Assembly (NCBI RefSeq): GCF_026151205.1
Contig: NC_087078.1
Location: 15,395,118 to 15,455,117 of the forward strand
DNA: 60,000 nt
Direction: 5' to 3'
DNA from: Bolinopsis microptera
Taxonomy: Eukaryota; Ctenophora; Tentaculata; Lobata; Bolinopsidae
Position 1 is the stretch's first letter. Every line of letters begins with the position of its first letter. The position numbers and the translations under genes were made by a program. The notes under the pieces were generated by a model. The model ran no database searches. It saw only the letters and a list, made by a program, of their open reading frames with translations, and was not told the origin of the DNA. Below, in pieces: positions 55,989 through 60,000 of this stretch.

Positions 55989-58900
55989 TCAAATCACATC
56001 CACAAACTGAGCGGGAGGTAGACTGGTTGAGCCCCTCTTCACTCTTTCTGCTATTAAGTTTGAGTCTTTATTGCAGCGAACCTGAGTCTCACTCCTTATC
56101 GTCATTGTCATTACGTCTCCTCTTCGTGTGGTGGTGGCTCCTGGCTTATCTGTTACCATACTCAAGCTTCTTCTTTTCTGGTTCTTGTCTCTTCCCACTC
56201 CCAGCGCGATCAGCATTTTCCTGGAAGAGGAAAACGGTTGAAGAAGAGGGCGGTACAGACGAGTATTATAGTACATAGTCACAATCGCAGACAGTATTAC
56301 TTACTGTAATCGGATTATATTTAAGTTTTAACATTGCATTATTCAACCGCTTTTAATCATGATACATATATTCATTGAAAAAATTATTATCCATTGTTGC
56401 TAATTCAGACACTGATTAGTATCAATGAGAGTTATTTTTATAGTTGCATCCAATTTGACTTGCATAACGAAAAAGGCTCAGTCTTAAATTAGTTGCCACT
56501 TGCCATGTATAACTATAATTTGAAGAGGCGATAATCTGATAATGCATGCGACGAATGTTTGAGACCCACGTGACTTCATCACGTGAGTGAAAATTTACCA
56601 CAGCATTGGCCATCACATCAGCACAAAGTTTTAAAATACATGATGGTTCCTCAGATGCTTTTCAATGGATGCCACTTGACAGTCAGCAAGGGACGACATT
56701 GGTCAGTTATTCCAGATATTGCCAACAATTGGCTAAACTCTCATAACAGTAAGGGATCTTCATCAGACCTCCGTGTTTTCCGTTTTAATATCTTTCTGCG
56801 TCGTATGCTTCTTGGCAGTGCGGGAAACTCTGTGCTGGTGTTTTTAATAACATAATATACATATTATCATGGATCATCTAAACGTTGATAGGACGACAGC
56901 CTCCGCTGGAGAACAGCGCGAAGACTACGATGAGGTCAGCATTCAGTTTGTTTCCAGTAGGGCGTGTTCGAGCGTGTCCATGTACGGTAATTCGCTGTTG
57001 TCAAGTGTAACCAGGATGGACGGTCAAGTTACCACATCTTATCAGTATCTCAGAGAGGATGGGAGGTACCTTCATGCTGCTCCCGAGGACCTTTCTAAGG
57101 TAGCTGTATAATTGTGAGGACTTAACTTGAAATATCAAATGAAACGTTTGTTTTTCTCCTGGGTTCGACTAAAAGTAGCTTGTTAGAGAGTTAGCACTAT
57201 GTATCTTATTATAGCTTTGTTGAACGGTTATTTATTCAGAGAATCTTCGAGACCAGGAGTAACAATGACCGTCTATTTCACAACATAAACTGTTATCGTG
57301 AATTATAGTTAAGTAAAGTTCTTCCTTTCAGGTCCTTTCAGCTGACGGCCTCACCGTTCAGTTTGAAGAGGATGTCTACGAGCTGCTCCTAGACTGGGTC
57401 TACTACGACTTCGAGCGGAGAAAACAATACTTCGGACTACTATTCGAGGCTCTCAGACTTCCTTACATCCCCTTTACATACGTTCAGAAGATTATCAAAA
57501 AGGAGGAACTAGTGCAAAACAACCCGGTCAGTTACGGAGCTGTAGTTCAGTACGAGAGGCTAGCCTCCAAACTTGCCAAAGGAGTCAGCATCAGAAGCAG
57601 GGCGAGTATAGAGAAACTGGTGGGAGGACCCCGTGCTAACTACAAGGACATGTGTATATTCGTTTGTGGGGGTAAGGGAACTGAACAACTCTGTGAGGTG
57701 TATAACCCGGCTACAAACTCGTGGAGGAGTGTGGATGACATGCCAGTGGGACGGAGTAACGCGGCTGTTTTCAATGTTTCGGAGGATGATATTTGTTTTG
57801 TTGGAGGAGAGGACAAGTTGAAGGAGGTTGTTAACACGACTGGTTGTTACAAGTGTTCAAAGGATGGGTGGGTTGAAGGGATACCGATACCAGGCCAGAT
57901 TAGGAGTGGTGCTAGGTCTGCTACTCTCGCTGGTAAAACTTATCTTATCGGAGGTATTGCCTCGGACGAGGGCTACACTCAATCAGTTGAACGGTTCAAC
58001 CCAGATGGCCACAGATGGGTGCCAGTCAAATCTATGGACTACAAACGGTTTTCATTTGGTTGTGCAACTCTTGATGGTTTTGTCTATGCTTGTGGTGGTT
58101 TTGACGGAGACCAAGATTTGAAGGAGTGTGAATTCTTCATGCCAGACTGCAACGAATGGACAGGATTAGCTTCCATGAATATTCGCAGATCCGGCTGCAA
58201 AACTGTGGCAGCAGAGGGAAAACTGTACACTCTGGGAGGATGGAACGGTTCAGAAATTCTCGATAGTTGTGAGGTTTATGATCCGAGAAGTAACAGATGG
58301 ACTATGATCGAGCCTATGAACCGAGCTAGACACGGGCTGGATGTGGTTGTTATTGGGAACGTTATCTACGCCATCGGGGGCTGGAACGGCTCAAAGCAGC
58401 TGTCCTCGATTGAGCGATATCACACCAGATCGAACTCGTGGGAATTTGTCAAGCCCATGTCAATGGGACGATGGTTAACGACTGCTATACCCATCCCAAC
58501 CCAACAAGTGAAACCAATCATAAATGAACCTCCAGTAAATGAGGCTTGAGGTGTTTTGTGCGTATCCTTTAAACATGGAATATTCCAGATCAGATATCAG
58601 ACGTGTAATCCAGTGAATAGTAAAGAAGAAATCTATAATTTAGCTGAGATAAAGCTGAAATGTGCTGATATTAAAATGAAATGTAGCTGAAATTTGCTGT
58701 GATTTTACTGAAATTTTGCTGAGATTTTGCTGTAATGCTTTAAAGCTCACCTGTAAGCATCTCTGATGGGCTTGTTGGCGATACCAAAGATGAGTGGGTT
58801 AGCTGAGCTTCTACCCACATTAACCCAGTGAGCAGCCACTATGTACCTGACGTCATGACGTTAACAGATATAACCAAAACATTGCTTTATCTTACGTGGA

Positions 58901-59781
58901 TCTTTATGATATTATCTTGAACTTAAGTCTCATCCGAGGTATTTAAATGTAGCCTGTCATGTTAGAAATCTGAAATAGGACTGATGATATAAAACGCTAC
59001 TACTGGTCTAATGTGAACTGTCAACTGTGTGGTGGATCCTCTTAAAGTCTTAATAAGGATTCAAGTCAATCAGTTTCCGACATTTGTGCTGCCATTTTAA
59101 GGCTGCTGTAGTGCTCTCTTAATTGTTGTAAATCATTAAAGCAGCACAATGAGAGCTCATCTCCAGACACTGTCAGATTGACGGCACAATTTGATTAATA
59201 ATAGCAGAGGGAGAGAGATAGAGAGAGAGGTTATATTTTGTGTAATTATTAAAGAAGTGAACCATGTGAGGTTATACGGTTTAAATTTATAAGTAAAACT
59301 TATATTACGTTTTGGAAAGATTTGGTGGGCAGCCAAATACTCTTATACTAATGAAATTAAAATCATATGATTACGATATTGGAGAGACCATTTGCTTTGT
59401 AATTCTAATTTCTGCAGAGAGCCTCAGCAGCGGCCCGCCGTTTGGCGAATGCTGTTTATATTTGACCATGGACACTTACTTGTGAGGTGAATAATGACAA
59501 TAAATGGGTGTTTGTAACACTAATTAATAAATGGCACCTAATTACAAGTTATTATAATGAACAATTTCTACGATTGAACATTTTAAAAACCTGGTGAGGA
59601 GAACGAAATGAGCCGAGAAATAATAGAAAGGAAAAAATAAAAAGCAAATAATATTACCTGGTGGAAGGCTGACAGGTACTGCAGCCGAACAGGACTGCCA
59701 GTGAAATGCACATGATGGGGAAGACTGTGACTATCAGTGTCATCACCACCACCAGTATCGATATCGCCACCTTCATCTGCT
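55989..59781 (-). CDS. Multi-exon class A GPCR, last three exons (5' part beyond window)
   Basis: Exons 59658-59781, 58751-58846 and 55989-56220, minus strand, with correct AG/GT borders and matching phases (each junction splits an Arg codon). The product reads QMKVAISILVVVMTLIVTVF (TM6), CQPSTR joined to YIVAAHWVNVGRSSANPLIF (TM7 with NPxxF), IANKPIRDAYR, then a basic, Ser/Thr-rich tail (RKMLIALGVGRDKNQKRRSL) ending QFVDVI and TGA. TM6 has F-P but not the usual C-W-x-P. The ligand is unknown. TM1-TM5 must lie in exons to the right of 59781 or outside the window. A kelch gene lies antisense in the last intron. Confidence 0.8.
56869..58549 (+). CDS. BACK-kelch (KLHL-like) protein, two exons, no BTB seen
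   Basis: Exons 56869-57099 and 57332-58549 join in phase (…EDLSK to VLSADGL…) to give about 482 residues. The BACK domain follows (EEDVYELLLDWVYYD, RLPYIPFTYVQKII). Then come about six kelch blades, from DMCIFVCGGKG to the C-terminus, with GG doublets and spaced Tyr/Trp (CEVYNPATNSW, LYTLGGWNGS, VIYAIGGWNGS). KLHL proteins are normally BTB-BACK-kelch cullin-3 substrate adaptors. Here the residues before BACK (MDHLNVDRTT to about 60) do not look like BTB, and an in-frame stop lies just upstream of the ATG. An unrecognised upstream BTB exon remains possible. Confidence 0.82.
58847..59657. other. GPCR intron
   Basis: No exon or mobile element recognised. Contains a GAGAGAGATAGAGAGAG purine run near 59210. 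Confidence 0.5.
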
Positions 59782-60000
59782 CTGAAAGAGTTGAAAAGGC
59801 TAAAAATGAGTCACGAGGAAAGAAGTTAGGGTTTTTAATGCTCATTTTACGAAGTTCGTTTTAATTTGAAGATAATATAACGATGATGGTATTTGATGCT
59901 GGAGCTGCTGAAAACCCCAGACTTGTGTCATCATTGAAGCTCTAATTATAAATGAACCCCGAATTTGTTACATATGAGCCAATAGACCAGAAGATGATCT

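Overview
This is invertebrate animal (metazoan) nuclear DNA. It is AT-rich, with spliced genes carrying GT..AG introns, small intronless genes (class A GPCRs, an MFS carrier, C2H2 zinc-finger and BTB proteins), a Penelope-like retroelement of a kind known from many invertebrates, TTAGGG-type repeats, and a very heavy load of non-autonomous DNA transposons. I cannot fix the phylum from the sequence. There are no operons, rRNA or tRNA genes, or CRISPR arrays.

Layout. 1-3.3 kb: a head-to-tail array of one intronless GPCR on the minus strand: an edge fragment, one intact copy, and one decayed copy. 5.3-19.0 kb: the 3' half (BAR domain) of a SNX5/SNX6-type sorting nexin on the plus strand in four exons. 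Its introns hold a 15-finger C2H2 gene and an MFS transporter, both intronless and on the opposite strand, a 4.1-kb array of a 68-bp repeat, and a 1.5-kb transposon. 22.5-25.3 kb: a Penelope-like element with an N-terminal GIY-YIG nuclease followed by RT (the Naiad-type order). 26.5-28.1 kb: an intronless BTB gene. 28.1-36.6 kb: transposons and duplicated GPCR debris. 36.7-50.1 kb: a SLC10A7-like transporter in nine recognised exons; one intron holds a 1.1-kb foldback element and another a 9.2-kb inverted-repeat element. 51.1-52.5 kb: an intronless GPCR whose frame is broken by a 149-bp hAT-like MITE. 55.0-60 kb: the 3' part of a multi-exon GPCR (minus strand) with a BACK-kelch gene nested in its intron on the plus strand.

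Main discovery. The 68-bp minisatellite at 9.2-13.4 kb is an amplified intron/exon boundary of the sorting nexin gene. Each of about 61 units carries a branch-point-like CTAAC, a pyrimidine tract, CAG, and the first 27 nt of the exon. Only the last unit runs on into the rest of the exon, and that junction restores the reading phase of the previous exon and the conserved BAR-domain residues.

Other strong points: two nearly identical 1.49-kb elements ending in G/C homopolymer runs with 8-bp target-site duplications; several hAT-like foldback or MITE insertions with exact 8-bp duplications, one with an empty site preserved in a neighbouring duplicate; an in-frame UGA between the only upstream ATG pair and the rest of the Penelope ORF; and telomere-like repeats that occur inside or beside the interspersed repeat units.
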